The notes under the pieces were generated by a model, which saw nothing but the letters and a program-made list of their open reading frames with translations, made no database searches and was not told where the DNA came from. From the NCBI RefSeq assembly GCF_004352915.1, contig NZ_SJSY01000068.1, positions 124,001-188,000 on the forward strand: 64,000 nt of DNA, written 5' to 3'. The DNA comes from Flavobacterium zhairuonense. GTDB lineage: Bacteria > Bacteroidota > Bacteroidia > Flavobacteriales > Flavobacteriaceae. The position numbers and the translations under genes were made by a program. Shown piece after piece: positions 8,226 through 16,908 of this stretch; position 1 is the stretch's first letter; the number at the start of each line of letters is the position of its first letter.

Positions 8226-8908
8226 TACACGCTTCTTTGCACTACTTCGAAGATTCTTTCATCTTCGCATTTCAATGTTTTTGATGGGAATTTCATCAAT
8301 AAAGCATAATCGTGCGTCGCCATGATAACCGTTTTGCCATTAGCATTGATGTTTTTTAAAACTTCTAAAACCTCAGAACTTGTTTGAGGATCAAGGTTTC
8401 CTGTAGGTTCATCAGCAAGGATAAATTCTGGATCGTTAAGCAAAGCTCTTGCAATCGCAACACGCTGTTGTTCACCTCCAGAAAGCTGGTGAGGCATTTT
8501 GTTCAAGAAATCTTTCATTCCAACTTTATTCAAAACTTCATCGATTTTATGCTCCATTGCTTCTTTTTCTGTCCACCCAGTTGCTTTCAAAACAAAAATC
8601 ATATTGTCTTTTACAGAGCGGTCTGGAAGCAATTTGAAATCCTGAAACACAATCCCAATTTTACGTCTCAAATACGGAATATCATTTTCTTTTAAAGTTG
8701 CCAAATCAAATTCTACAATGTGGCCTTCACCTTCAGTTAAAGGCAAATCTGCATATAAAGTTTTTAAGAAACTACTTTTTCCAGAACCTGTTTTTCCAAT
8801 GATGTAGATAAATTCACCATGTTGAACATCTAAATTAATATGAGATATAATTTTTCTTCCTTCTTGATATATAGTGACTTCTTTAAGAGATAGTACGGTT
8901 TGTGACAT
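8225..8908 (-). CDS. ftsE: Cell-division ABC transporter ATP-binding protein FtsE
   Basis: A 227-residue ABC ATPase counted from ATG 8908; an upstream in-frame ATG at 8974 would add 22 residues unlike the family. Walker A GKTGSGKS lies at 38-45, the signature LSGGEQQRV at 142-150 and Walker B ILADEP at 163-168. FtsE works with the membrane protein FtsX at the septum to control peptidoglycan hydrolases. ftsX is not next to it; the adjacent gene on the operon side is a glycosyltransferase. A generic LolD/MacB-type ATPase is the main alternative, but the length and [13 protein letters not shown] favour FtsE. Confidence 0.82.
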   Translation of the reverse strand: MSQTVLSLKEVTIYQEGRKIISHINLDVQHGEFIYIIGKTGSGKSSFLKTLYADLPLTEGEGHIVEFDLATLKENDIPYLRRKIGIVFQDFKLLPDRSVKDNMIFVLKATGWTEKEAMEHKIDEVLNKVGMKDFLNKMPHQLSGGEQQRVAIARALLNDPEFILADEPTGNLDPQTSSEVLEVLKNINANGKTVIMATHDYALLMKFPSKTLKCEDERIFEVVQRSV

Positions 8909-9012
8909 AATAAAATTGATTTGATTGGTAAAAGTAATAAGATAACGATTGGATTCAAAATAAATTTCAATCATTTCTTAAGAAAAATTCTAGAAAACGA
9001 AATGGAAATTTT

Positions 9013-9149
9013 AACCATATAAGTAATATAAGTTCATTTTAGTAAATGATGTAAGCGATTTTTTATTTACTAAAGCTTATATGATTTTGAAATAAAAAAC
9101 AGATTATGAAAACAGCTAGCTTATAATTACTTATATGACTTATATGGTT
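9013..9149. repeat. Nested inverted repeat between ftsE and the TPR gene
   Basis: The 363-nt gap 8909-9271 holds a 21-bp inverted repeat with one mismatch (9013-9033 against 9129-9149; core AACCATATAAGT and ACTTATATGGTT). Inside it lies a smaller pair, TAGTAAAT (9040-9047) and ATTTACTA (9065-9072). A further partial copy of the arm (CTTATATGA) starts at 9076. No protein can be read here. The rest of the gap is A+T-rich leader. Confidence 0.65.
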
Positions 9150-9244
9150 TAAAAACGTTTTTTATTGGCTTCTAAATTATGCTCTGTTAAAGATTTTTTT
9201 ATAATAAAAGCTGGAAACGTTTCGTTATAAACGGTATAAAATGA

Positions 9245-9252
9245 TAAATTTG
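9245..9252 (+). promoter_or_regulatory. Candidate -7 element for the TPR gene
   Basis: TAAATTTG fits TAnnTTTG and lies 19 nt before ATG 9272. The -33 region shows no TTG at the usual distance, so support is partial. Confidence 0.35.
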
Positions 9253-9271
9253 AATACTAAATAAAACTAAA

Positions 9272-12200
9272 ATGCGTAGACTTTCCTGGTTCTTTTTACT
9301 CCAAATTATTCTTATTTCGACCACGGTTTCGGCACAAAAATCAGCTATATATACTTACGAATTAAAGGATTTTGATAAAGCAGTGACTTTATACAATGAC
9401 AAACAATATGCATCGGCACAACATATTTTTGAATATGTAAAAAATAATACAGCGCCAACTGAAGAAGTAAAATCAGATTGCGCTTATTATATCGCAAATT
9501 GTGCTATCAGGACCAATCAGCCAAATGCGGATGCCTTGATGGAAAAGTTTGTGGATGATTATCCAACAAGCACCAAACAAAATCAGGCGTATATTGAAGT
9601 AGCACAATATTTCTTCGAACAAGGAAATTATCCAAAAGCTTTGCAATGGTTTGATAAAGTGGATGAAAGCTACATGAGCAAAGCTGATTCAGATAAATTT
9701 AATTTCCAAAAAGGATACAGTTTTTTTAATGCTAAAAAGAAAAAGGAAGCGACAACGTATTTTAATAAAGTGGTAAATTCTCCAGAATATGGTTCTCAAG
9801 CCAAATATTATTTAGGATTCATGGCTTATGAAGGAGACGATTATAAAGAAGCAACCAAATATTTTGATGAAGTTTCGGGAGAAGAAAAATACAAAGAAAA
9901 GCTTTCGTACTATCAAGCTGATATGAATTTCAAGTTAGGAAACTTCCAAAAAGCAATTGATTTGGGCCAAAAAGCTATGGCAAAATCAAATGAAATGGAA
10001 AAGTCAGAATTGAATAAAATAATCGGAGAAAGTTATTTCAATTTAAAACAATATGGAAAAGCAATTCCGTATTTAGAACTTTACGCAGGCAAAAAAGGAA
10101 AATGGAATAATACCGATTTTTATCAATTGGGTTATGCTTATTACGAGCAAAAAGACTACGAAAAGGCGATTTCTCAGTTCAACAAAATTATTGAAGGAAA
10201 AGATTTTGTGGCTCAAAACGCCTATTATCATTTAGGTTTAAGTTATTTGAATACAGGCAAAAAACAAGAAGCTTTAAACGCGTTTAAAAATGCTTCAGAA
10301 ATGGAATTCAATGCTCAAATCCAAGAAGATGCGGCGTTGAATTATGCTAAATTGAGTTATGATATTGGAAATGCGTATCAAACTGTTCCTGGAATTTTGC
10401 TTGATTTCTTAAAAAAATATCCAAACAATTCTAGCAGAGCTGAAGTTGAAAAACTCTTGGTTGATTCGTATATTTCAACAAAAAACTACAAAGAAGCTTT
10501 GGCTTTATTAGAAAAAAACAGAACTGCTGAAAATAAAGCGGCATATCAGAAAGTTCTGTTTTATAGAGGTTTGGAGTTGTATAATGAATCGAATTATACA
10601 GAAGCAGGAAAGATGTTCAAAAGCGCTATGAGCGAACAAAAAACGCCAGAATTTACGGCGCGCGCTACTTTCTGGAAAGCAGAAACAGAATATCTTTCAG
10701 ATGATTTTAAAAATGCTTTATTAACTTATAAACAATTCGCCGGACTTTCTGCGGCAAAATCTACAGAAGAATATAAAAACATCAATTATAACATTGGATA
10801 TACTTATTTCAAGCTGAAAGAATATGATTCGGCGGCAAGTTCGTTTCAAGCTCAGATTGATAATTCGCCTTCTGATAAATCGCGTTTAACTGATTCGTAT
10901 TTGCGTTTGGGAGATTCTCGTTTTGTAAATTCGAAATATTCTCAGGCAATGGAAGCGTACGGTAAAGCAATTGACGCAAAAGGAGTTGATGCCGATTATG
11001 CGCAGTTTCAAAAAGCACTTTCATATGGTTTCATGTCAAAAAATGATCAAAAAATCAATGAGTTGAACAACTTTTTGAAAATGTATAAAAAATCAGAATA
11101 TCGCGATGATGTTTTGTTTGAATTGGGAAATACGTATGTAGCCGACAAGAAAAATGATTTGGCAATTAAAACCTATGATCAGCTGATTTCGGAATATCCA
11201 AATGGTTTGTTTACTTCAAAATCAATCTTGAAACAAGGATTGATTTATTACAATTCAGATCGTGATGAATTGGCTTTGGCCAAATTCAAAAAAGTGGCGG
11301 CCGATTTTCCTAAAACACCAGAAGCTTTAGAGGCGGTTTCAACAGCAAGATTAATTTATGTTGATTCTGGGAAAGTAGATGAATATGCAACTTGGGTGCG
11401 CACTTTGGATTTCGTTTCGGTTACAGATGCAGAATTGGACAATGATACTTATGATGCCGCTTACAAACAGTACAGCCAAAGCAACAGCAAGGCTGCAATC
11501 ACAGGTTTTGCGGGTTATGTAAGCAAATTTCCTTCGGGATTGCATGCCTTAGAAGCAAATTTCTACCTAGCTCAATTGTATTATGCTGATGGTTTGGAGA
11601 CAAAGTCGATTGCAAATTATCAATATGTAATCGGACAGCCACGAAATGAATTTAGCGAACAATCATTAAACAAATTGGCACAAATTTATTTAAAAACAAA
11701 AGATTGCGATAAGGCAATTCCGGTTTTAGTTCGTTTGGAAAATGAAGCAGATAATTCTCAAAATAAAAACTTCGCGCAAGCTAATCTGATGAAATGTTAT
11801 TATGACAAAAAAGATTATGACAATTCGGTTATTGCGGCTGATAAAGTGTTAGAGAATCCAAAAGCAGATGCAGGCGTAAAAGCAGATGCACAAATTATTG
11901 TGGCTCGCGCGGCTATGCAAACAGGAAATGAAGACAAAGCAAAAATAGCTTACGCAAAACTTTCGACAACTTCAAAAGGAGAATTAGCTGCCGAAGCGCT
12001 GTATTATGATGCTTATTTTAAAACCAAAGAAGGAAAATTTGATGCTTCGAATGTTGCAGTTCAAAAACTGGCAAAAAATTATTCGGCATACAAATATTAT
12101 GGAGCAAAAGGACTGGTTTTAATGGCGAAAAATTTCTACGGATTAAAGGATAGTTATCAGGCAACTTATATTCTTGATAACGTGATCAATAACTTTACGG

Positions 12201-12289
12201 ATTTTCCAGATGTTGTTGAAGAAGCAAAAAGAGAATTGACGGCGATAAAATTAGAAGAATCAAAAACGAATTCGTCGATTAATAAGTAA
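9272..12289 (+). CDS. Large exported tetratricopeptide (TPR) repeat protein
   Basis: A 1005-residue protein with a signal peptide (MRRLSWFFLLQIILISTTVS then AQ, about 22 residues), followed almost to the end by TPR units. Recurrent A-x3-Y/F and Y-x2-A-I patterns include AKYYLGFMAYEGDDYKEATK, FYQLGYAYYEQKDYEKAISQ and NINYNIGYTYFKLKEYDSAA. No enzymatic domain or lipobox is visible, so it is probably a periplasmic or outer-membrane-associated scaffold. A PhzF-family gene and an outer-membrane barrel gene follow on the same strand. The TPR protein and the barrel may form a complex, but this is inference from position. No TPR copy looks broken. Confidence 0.8.
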   Translation: MRRLSWFFLLQIILISTTVSAQKSAIYTYELKDFDKAVTLYNDKQYASAQHIFEYVKNNTAPTEEVKSDCAYYIANCAIRTNQPNADALMEKFVDDYPTSTKQNQAYIEVAQYFFEQGNYPKALQWFDKVDESYMSKADSDKFNFQKGYSFFNAKKKKEATTYFNKVVNSPEYGSQAKYYLGFMAYEGDDYKEATKYFDEVSGEEKYKEKLSYYQADMNFKLGNFQKAIDLGQKAMAKSNEMEKSELNKIIGESYFNLKQYGKAIPYLELYAGKKGKWNNTDFYQLGYAYYEQKDYEKAISQFNKIIEGKDFVAQNAYYHLGLSYLNTGKKQEALNAFKNASEMEFNAQIQEDAALNYAKLSYDIGNAYQTVPGILLDFLKKYPNNSSRAEVEKLLVDSYISTKNYKEALALLEKNRTAENKAAYQKVLFYRGLELYNESNYTEAGKMFKSAMSEQKTPEFTARATFWKAETEYLSDDFKNALLTYKQFAGLSAAKSTEEYKNINYNIGYTYFKLKEYDSAASSFQAQIDNSPSDKSRLTDSYLRLGDSRFVNSKYSQAMEAYGKAIDAKGVDADYAQFQKALSYGFMSKNDQKINELNNFLKMYKKSEYRDDVLFELGNTYVADKKNDLAIKTYDQLISEYPNGLFTSKSILKQGLIYYNSDRDELALAKFKKVAADFPKTPEALEAVSTARLIYVDSGKVDEYATWVRTLDFVSVTDAELDNDTYDAAYKQYSQSNSKAAITGFAGYVSKFPSGLHALEANFYLAQLYYADGLETKSIANYQYVIGQPRNEFSEQSLNKLAQIYLKTKDCDKAIPVLVRLENEADNSQNKNFAQANLMKCYYDKKDYDNSVIAADKVLENPKADAGVKADAQIIVARAAMQTGNEDKAKIAYAKLSTTSKGELAAEALYYDAYFKTKEGKFDASNVAVQKLAKNYSAYKYYGAKGLVLMAKNFYGLKDSYQATYILDNVINNFTDFPDVVEEAKRELTAIKLEESKTNSSINK

Positions 12290-12338
12290 AGATAATGTAG
12301 AAGCAAGAAACAAGAAGCAAGATTTTATGAAAGTCTTG

Positions 12339-12375
12339 TTTCTTTCTTCTTGATTCTTTAGAAAAAAGAAAGAAA
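12339..12375 (+). other. Hairpin-capable leader directly upstream of the PhzF-family gene
   Basis: TTTCTTTCTT (12339-12348) can pair with AAGAAAGAAA, which ends at the A of the start codon. The leader is purine/pyrimidine biased and shares a 17-nt core (TCTTTCTTCTTGATTCT, 12341-12357) with the leader of the barrel gene at 13326-13342. Confidence 0.45.
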
Positions 12376-13238
12376 TGAGTTTACCTTTTTATATAGTTGA
12401 TGTTTTTGCCGATAAAAAATATGCCGGAAACCAATTGGCAGTTTTTATGGATGCAGAAAATTTGAGTACAACAGAAATGCAAAATATAGCGCGCGAAATT
12501 AATTTTGCTGAAAGCACTTTTGTGACCAAATTGGACAAAGAAAACAACAAAGCTGAAATCAGAATATTTACTCCGGCGCATGAAATGCAATTTGCAGGAC
12601 ATCCGATAATTGGTACTTCATGGGTTTTGATGAATAAGATTTTTAATAATTCACCTGAAGAAATTAAACTGGAAGTTCCGATTGGGCCAATCGCGATTCA
12701 CAAATCAGAAGACTTGATTTGGCTAAAAGCGGCACAGCCAAAGTTTTGGGATATTTTTTCAAAAGAAGATTTCTCAACTTTCAGCAATCTGACTATAAGC
12801 GATTTTGAAAATCAATTTCCAATCCAGGAAGTAACAACCGGAAGCGCTTTTGTAATGGTTGGTTTAAGCAGTAAAAGAGCATTGGAAAATTTGGTTTTGG
12901 ACAAAGACAAAACAGATCAATGGCTGAAAAAACATTGCAAAACTGATCACCGAGGTTTGTATTTCTACTATTTAGAAGGATCAAAACTATTTAGCCGAAT
13001 GTTGTGTATCGAACACAATCAGTTGGTTGAAGATGCCGCAACGGGAAGCGCAAGTACTTGCCTTCAAGCTTTTTTATTGAAATATCATAAGCCAGAAATC
13101 GAATTGACAAATTATCAAGGAGATTATATTAATCGTCCATCTGAAATTTATTTTAAAGGAAAATTATCTGGAGAACAATTTGATATCAAAATAGGAGGAA
13201 AAGCCCAGTTTGTTGCCAAAGGAGAGTGGGAAGCTTAG
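12375..13238 (+). CDS. PhzF-family isomerase/epimerase-like protein
   Basis: A 287-residue protein with the two-lobed PhzF fold (diaminopimelate-epimerase-like). The N-terminal lobe has FYIVDVFADKKYAGNQLAVF, the catalytic-acid region NFAESTFV (Glu near residue 46) and FTPAHEMQFAGHPIIGTSW. The C-terminal lobe has VEDAATGSASTCLQAF, the family's DxATGSA anion-binding turn. PhzF proteins isomerise small metabolites; most chromosomal members have no known substrate, and no other phenazine genes are nearby. It lies between the TPR and barrel genes, but a functional link is uncertain. Length and motifs look intact. Confidence 0.85.
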   Translation: MSLPFYIVDVFADKKYAGNQLAVFMDAENLSTTEMQNIAREINFAESTFVTKLDKENNKAEIRIFTPAHEMQFAGHPIIGTSWVLMNKIFNNSPEEIKLEVPIGPIAIHKSEDLIWLKAAQPKFWDIFSKEDFSTFSNLTISDFENQFPIQEVTTGSAFVMVGLSSKRALENLVLDKDKTDQWLKKHCKTDHRGLYFYYLEGSKLFSRMLCIEHNQLVEDAATGSASTCLQAFLLKYHKPEIELTNYQGDYINRPSEIYFKGKLSGEQFDIKIGGKAQFVAKGEWEA

Positions 13239-13325
13239 ATTTTGAAAATAGAAGAAAGAGTAAAGAGCCTAGATATTAGAAATTAGAATAAAAAGATATA
13301 GAAAAATGCAACAATAGGAGTGAAG

Positions 13326-13370
13326 TCTTTCTTCTTGATTCTATTGTCTTTTCTCTAAAAAAGAAAGAAA
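13326..13370 (+). other. Repeated leader upstream of the barrel gene
   Basis: This copy holds TCTTTCTTCTTGATTCT (13326-13342) and AAAAAAGAAAGAAA (13357-13370), the same two blocks as in the leader at 12339-12375, again ending at the start codon. The TCTTTC and GAAAGA blocks can base-pair. Confidence 0.45.
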
Positions 13371-13371
13371 T

Positions 13372-15123
13372 ATGAAATTAAACTGCCGAAATAAAATTGT
13401 CGTTTTACTAGTGTTGTTTGCTTGCCAGCTTTCGTTTTCTCAGAAAAAAAATGAAAACATCGGAACTGAAACAGTCAACGTAGTAAAACCCTATTCGCCA
13501 ACAGTATCTGATGCTTTTAAAGTGAAAGAAACGCCTTCGCTTGACGACAGCGGTAATCAGCCAAAAGAAACTATTAAATATAGTATTTTGTCGGTTCCGG
13601 TCGCATCGACTTTTACGCCTTCAAAAGGAAATGCCCAAGCTGTCGACAAATCTAAAAAAGAACGTTTGTTCAATAATTATGCAACTTTGGGTGTTGGAAA
13701 TTATGGAACTCTAAATGCTGAATTGTTTGTAACGCAAGATTTAGGAAACAATGATTATGTGGCTGGAATGTTGCGCCATCATTCTTCGCAAGGCGGTATC
13801 AAAGATGTGAATTTGAATGATGAATTTTATGACACAGCATTAAATGTTGGTTATGGAGTTATCAATCGCGATATGTCTTGGGGAGTTGATTTAGGATATC
13901 AAAATCAGCTTTACAATTGGTATGGTCTTCCAGCTGATTTTGGAATGACGTTGCCTCCAGAAACGCAGGAAGATTTGATTAGAGGAATTAATCCGAATCA
14001 TTCGTACAATACGATTTCACTTGGCGGAAATGCTGAATTTACAGAGGGAATTTTCAGCAAAATTGCAACTCGATTTACGCATTTCTCAGATAGTTTTTCT
14101 TCTTCAGAAAATCGTTTTTACTTAAAGCCAACTTTTAAAGTTGATGTAATGGATCAAGCGATAACTACAAATGTTATCGTAGATCATGTCAGCGGTTCGT
14201 TTGAGCATAATTATGCGAGAGATAATACCGAGCCATTAAAATATAGCTTGACCAATTTTGGAATTGAGCCAAGCTTTGTGATTCATGAAAATGAATGGAC
14301 TTTAGAATTGGGAGCTGGATTGTTTTACGGTTTGGATTCTGAAAATAGTGGAAACAAATTTTTTGTTTATCCAAAAATCAATGCATCATATAAATTAGTT
14401 GGTGATTTAATGATTTTCTATACGGGGGCAAACGGAAGCTTAAATCAAAATTCCTATGCCGATTTCGTAAGCGAAAATCCATTTTTGTCTCCAACTTTAA
14501 ATATGAGGCCAACAAGCAATCAATATACTGTATTTGCTGGTTTAAAAGGAAAATTAGCAAATAATGTCAGCTATAATTTGACAGGTTCTTATTTAAATGA
14601 AAAAGATAAAGCGTTATTCAAAAGCCAAGATTATACAGAAGATTTTTCGAACCAAAATTATGCTTTCGGAAATTCTTTTGACGTTGTGTATGATGATGTG
14701 AGAACTTTCCGTTTCTACGGAGAATTAAAAGCCGATTTCTCTCAAAATGTTTCTTTTGGAATTAATGGAACATTCAACAGTTACAAAACAGACGGTTTAG
14801 AAGCGTGGAATTTGCCTTCAATGAAATTAAGTTCAAATCTTGACGTTAATATTACTAAACAATGGTACGCAGGTCTTAATGTGTTTTATGTTGGAGAGCG
14901 AAAAGACATGCAGACTAATCTAGATTTAGGTGTTGCTCCATCTGTGGTGACTTTGAAAAGCTATTTTGATGCCAATGCACATTTAGGATATAAATACAAT
15001 GAACGTCTGACTTTCTTTTTAAAACTAAATAATATTGGAAATCAGGCCTACGAAAGATGGCTGAATTATCCTGTTCAAGGATTCCAAGTTTTAGTAGGAG
15101 GAAATTATAAATTCGATTTTTAG
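13372..15123 (+). CDS. Outer-membrane beta-barrel related to TonB-dependent receptors but lacking the plug
   Basis: A 583-residue protein with a signal peptide (about residues 1-23, ending FSQ), then TETVNVVKPYSP, which resembles a TonB box. The next ~80 residues are low-complexity, and barrel strands begin near residue 100 (LFNNYATLGVGNYGTLNAEL). There is no plug domain of ~120 residues. Alternating hydrophobic/aromatic strands continue to the terminal VLVGGNYKFDF, which ends in Phe as outer-membrane barrels do. The region RLTFFLKLNNIGNQAYERWL is typical of the last strands of TonB-dependent receptors. Its substrate is unknown. It is the third same-strand gene after the TPR and PhzF genes and is followed by terminator hairpins. 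Confidence 0.75.
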   Translation: MKLNCRNKIVVLLVLFACQLSFSQKKNENIGTETVNVVKPYSPTVSDAFKVKETPSLDDSGNQPKETIKYSILSVPVASTFTPSKGNAQAVDKSKKERLFNNYATLGVGNYGTLNAELFVTQDLGNNDYVAGMLRHHSSQGGIKDVNLNDEFYDTALNVGYGVINRDMSWGVDLGYQNQLYNWYGLPADFGMTLPPETQEDLIRGINPNHSYNTISLGGNAEFTEGIFSKIATRFTHFSDSFSSSENRFYLKPTFKVDVMDQAITTNVIVDHVSGSFEHNYARDNTEPLKYSLTNFGIEPSFVIHENEWTLELGAGLFYGLDSENSGNKFFVYPKINASYKLVGDLMIFYTGANGSLNQNSYADFVSENPFLSPTLNMRPTSNQYTVFAGLKGKLANNVSYNLTGSYLNEKDKALFKSQDYTEDFSNQNYAFGNSFDVVYDDVRTFRFYGELKADFSQNVSFGINGTFNSYKTDGLEAWNLPSMKLSSNLDVNITKQWYAGLNVFYVGERKDMQTNLDLGVAPSVVTLKSYFDANAHLGYKYNERLTFFLKLNNIGNQAYERWLNYPVQGFQVLVGGNYKFDF

Positions 15124-15150
15124 GAAGATTTTGCCTTAAAGGCACTCAGC

Positions 15151-15238
15151 CCCAGATCCCACTTTAAATCTGGGACTTTTTAGCCATGATTTCATGAGTT
15201 TTTTGGAGTAAACTCGTGTTTTCATGGCTAATTTTTTA
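15151..15238 (+). terminator. Two tandem terminator-like hairpins after the barrel gene
   Basis: The first is CCCAGAT (15151-15157) pairing with ATCTGGG (15168-15174), followed by a T-run. The second is AGCCATGA (15182-15189) pairing with TCATGGCT (15222-15229), with an inner CATGAGTTT/AAACTCGTG stem and ATTTTTTA after it. They lie between the barrel gene and the GNAT gene. Confidence 0.7.
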
Positions 15239-15251
15239 TAATTTTATTTTT

Positions 15252-15782
15252 ATGGATATTAAAATAAGACAAGAAAGAAAAGACGATTTTGAAAGTGTTT
15301 TTCGATTGATAGAAAAAGCCTTTGAAAAAGAAGAATACAGCGATCACAAAGAGCAATTTTTGGTAGAAAGATTGAGGGAATCTGAAGCTTTTATCCCAGA
15401 ATTGTCAATTGTGGCCGAAACTGAAAACAAAATTGTTGGACATATTTTATTTACTAAACTGCAAATAAAAAATGAATCACAAACTTTTCATTCATTAGCA
15501 TTGGCGCCAGTTTCTGTTCTTCCAGAATTTCAGGGAAAAGGAATTGGTTCAAAACTTATTTTGCATGGACATGAAGTAGCAAAAAAGTTAGGTTATAAAT
15601 CTGTTATTTTATTAGGACATGAAGATTATTATCCAAGGTTTGGCTATGAACTCTGCGAAAAATATAACATAAAAATGCCTTTCGAAGTTCCAGCCGAAAA
15701 TTGTATGGTTATTAGTTTGACAAAAGATGGTTTAAGCAATGTAAGCGGAGAAGTAGTTTATCCAAGTGCTTTTTTCGAATAA
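15252..15782 (+). CDS. GNAT-family N-acetyltransferase (YhbS-like)
   Basis: A 176-residue cytosolic GNAT enzyme counted from ATG 15252 (MDIKIRQERKDDFESVFRLI). An upstream in-frame ATG at 15216 would add 12 hydrophobic residues that overlap the terminator region. The acetyl-CoA pyrophosphate loop appears as FQGKGIGSKLI near residues 95-105, preceded by SLALAPVSVLPE and followed by VILLGHEDYYPRFGYE, the usual late GNAT motif. The layout matches YhbS-type predicted acetyltransferases. The acceptor is unknown. It is probably transcribed separately from the barrel gene because of the terminators between them. Confidence 0.82.
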   Translation: MDIKIRQERKDDFESVFRLIEKAFEKEEYSDHKEQFLVERLRESEAFIPELSIVAETENKIVGHILFTKLQIKNESQTFHSLALAPVSVLPEFQGKGIGSKLILHGHEVAKKLGYKSVILLGHEDYYPRFGYELCEKYNIKMPFEVPAENCMVISLTKDGLSNVSGEVVYPSAFFE

Positions 15783-15798
15783 AAATTTAGACAAAGAA

Positions 15799-15841
15799 GA
15801 AAAACCTTTGCACCTTTGTCACTTAGAACCTTAGTACCTTT
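15799..15841. repeat. Dispersed intergenic repeat (CTTTG/CCTTAG type)
   Basis: The 65-nt gap before the next gene holds a short tandem-like sequence, ACCTTTGCACCTTTGTCACT then TAGAACCTTAGTACC. Its reverse complement resembles the sequence at 63300-63330 (AAAGGTTCTAAGATACTAAG) and more weakly 58630-58655. It is non-coding and copy-related to those sites. Confidence 0.5.
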
Positions 15842-15847
15842 TAAAAA

Positions 15848-16297
15848 ATGATTTTCAAAGAAAAAATATATACACATTACACCCAAATGGTTCAAGATCG
15901 AATTGATGTTTTTAAAGACATGATTTCTGGTTTGACCGAAGATTCTAAAAACGATGCAAAAGGTTCTGCTGGCGACAAGCACGAAACTGCCTTGTCAATG
16001 ATGCATATCGAACAGGAAAAACTGACTAACAAACTAAAAGAAGCAATCGGGCAGAAGGAAATTTTAGATAAAATAGATCCTGTAAAAACCACTGAAAATA
16101 TTGTTCTGGGAAGCTTGGTAAAAGCAAACGGAATTTATTTATACGTTAGTGTCGCGCTTCCAAAAATTGAAATTGACGGAATTAATGTGATTGCGCTTTC
16201 TCCACAATCTCCGTTGGGAAATCATTTAATGGGAAATAAAGTAGGGTTTCAGTTTGAGATAAATAAGACGCATTATACGATTCAGAGTGTTGAATAA
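15848..16297 (+). CDS. Small protein with a GreA/GreB-like C-terminal domain
   Basis: A 149-residue cytosolic protein. Residues 1-75 are helical and charged, probably a coiled coil (SGLTEDSKNDAKGSAGDKHE is a recognisable block). The C-terminal part from about residue 85 (IVLGSLVKANGIYLYVSVAL, then SPQSPLGNHLMGNKVGF) resembles the FKBP-like C-terminal domain of GreA/GreB and Rnk factors, including the S-P-L-G-x-x-L-M-G-x-x-V-G turn. It lacks the usual acidic coiled-coil tip pair of a transcript-cleavage factor as far as I can see. I recall that similar proteins are sometimes labelled 3-oxoacyl-ACP synthase, which this sequence does not support. Its role is unknown. Confidence 0.65.
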   Translation: MIFKEKIYTHYTQMVQDRIDVFKDMISGLTEDSKNDAKGSAGDKHETALSMMHIEQEKLTNKLKEAIGQKEILDKIDPVKTTENIVLGSLVKANGIYLYVSVALPKIEIDGINVIALSPQSPLGNHLMGNKVGFQFEINKTHYTIQSVE

Positions 16298-16908
16298 TTT
16301 GTAGTCCTTTCGGGACCATTGTATTGGGATGTTTATGTTTCTGCCAATGTTAAACTCCTTATGGAGTGGGGAATTCCTAGGCAAAACAGGTTGTTTTTTA
16401 AATCCTAAAGAAGCATATCTCGTAGAGATTAAATATTGGTAGAAAACACACACGCAAAGTAAAATTGTCCCGTAGGGACTGCATTAATGATAATTTTGTC
16501 TAACGAAAAATCATACGGCTAATTCTGTATGCAAATTCGCCAATCTTGGTCGAGTTACTAGTGTGATTTCTCCCTTCGGTCGAAATGACAAGATTGAGTA
16601 AAAAATAGTTTCTGAATAGTTTTATACTTCCTTGTTGTGAATTTTTCATGAATATTTGAATATCGTGAAATTTAATTCAAACATTTCTTTAAAACCTTAA
16701 ATTTTAAGCGCATTTTATCCTCAAAATTGAAATTTTCAAGTTTAGGCCTTTTTTTTATGTTAAAATTTTACATTTTATATGTAAAATTAAATTTATGATT
16801 TTAAATTGTAACTGAAATAAGGATTTGTGTTTTTCAATTGTAACCATTACCGCATCTTTGCCTTATCAAAATAAAATTTCAGAATAAAAAATATTAAAAT
16901 ATAGAATT
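16298..16908. repeat. 611-nt gap with a REP-like cluster and asnB leader
   Basis: No protein can be read here. From 16300 to 16482 there are inverted units of the REP-like type: AGTCCTTTCGGGACCATT against GTCCCGTAGGGACTGCATT, and TTTCTGCCAATGTTAAACTC against ATTAAATATTGGTAGAAAAC. A different repeat, TCTCCCTTCGGTCGAAATGA, follows at about 16569-16588. The remaining ~300 nt before asnB is A+T-rich. GCATCTTTG near 16852-16860 is a weak -7-like sequence. Confidence 0.7.

Noticed and set aside
8909..8974. 22-residue N-terminal extension of FtsE
   Set aside because: The family starts near [14 protein letters not shown]; the extension has no match to FtsE and lies in leader sequence.
12375..13238. 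A phenazine biosynthesis operon
   Set aside because: Only a PhzF-family gene is present; such proteins are widespread without phenazine genes.
15848..16297. 3-oxoacyl-ACP synthase
   Set aside because: There is no thiolase fold length, Cys-His-His/Asn triad or size match; the C-terminus looks GreA/GreB-like.
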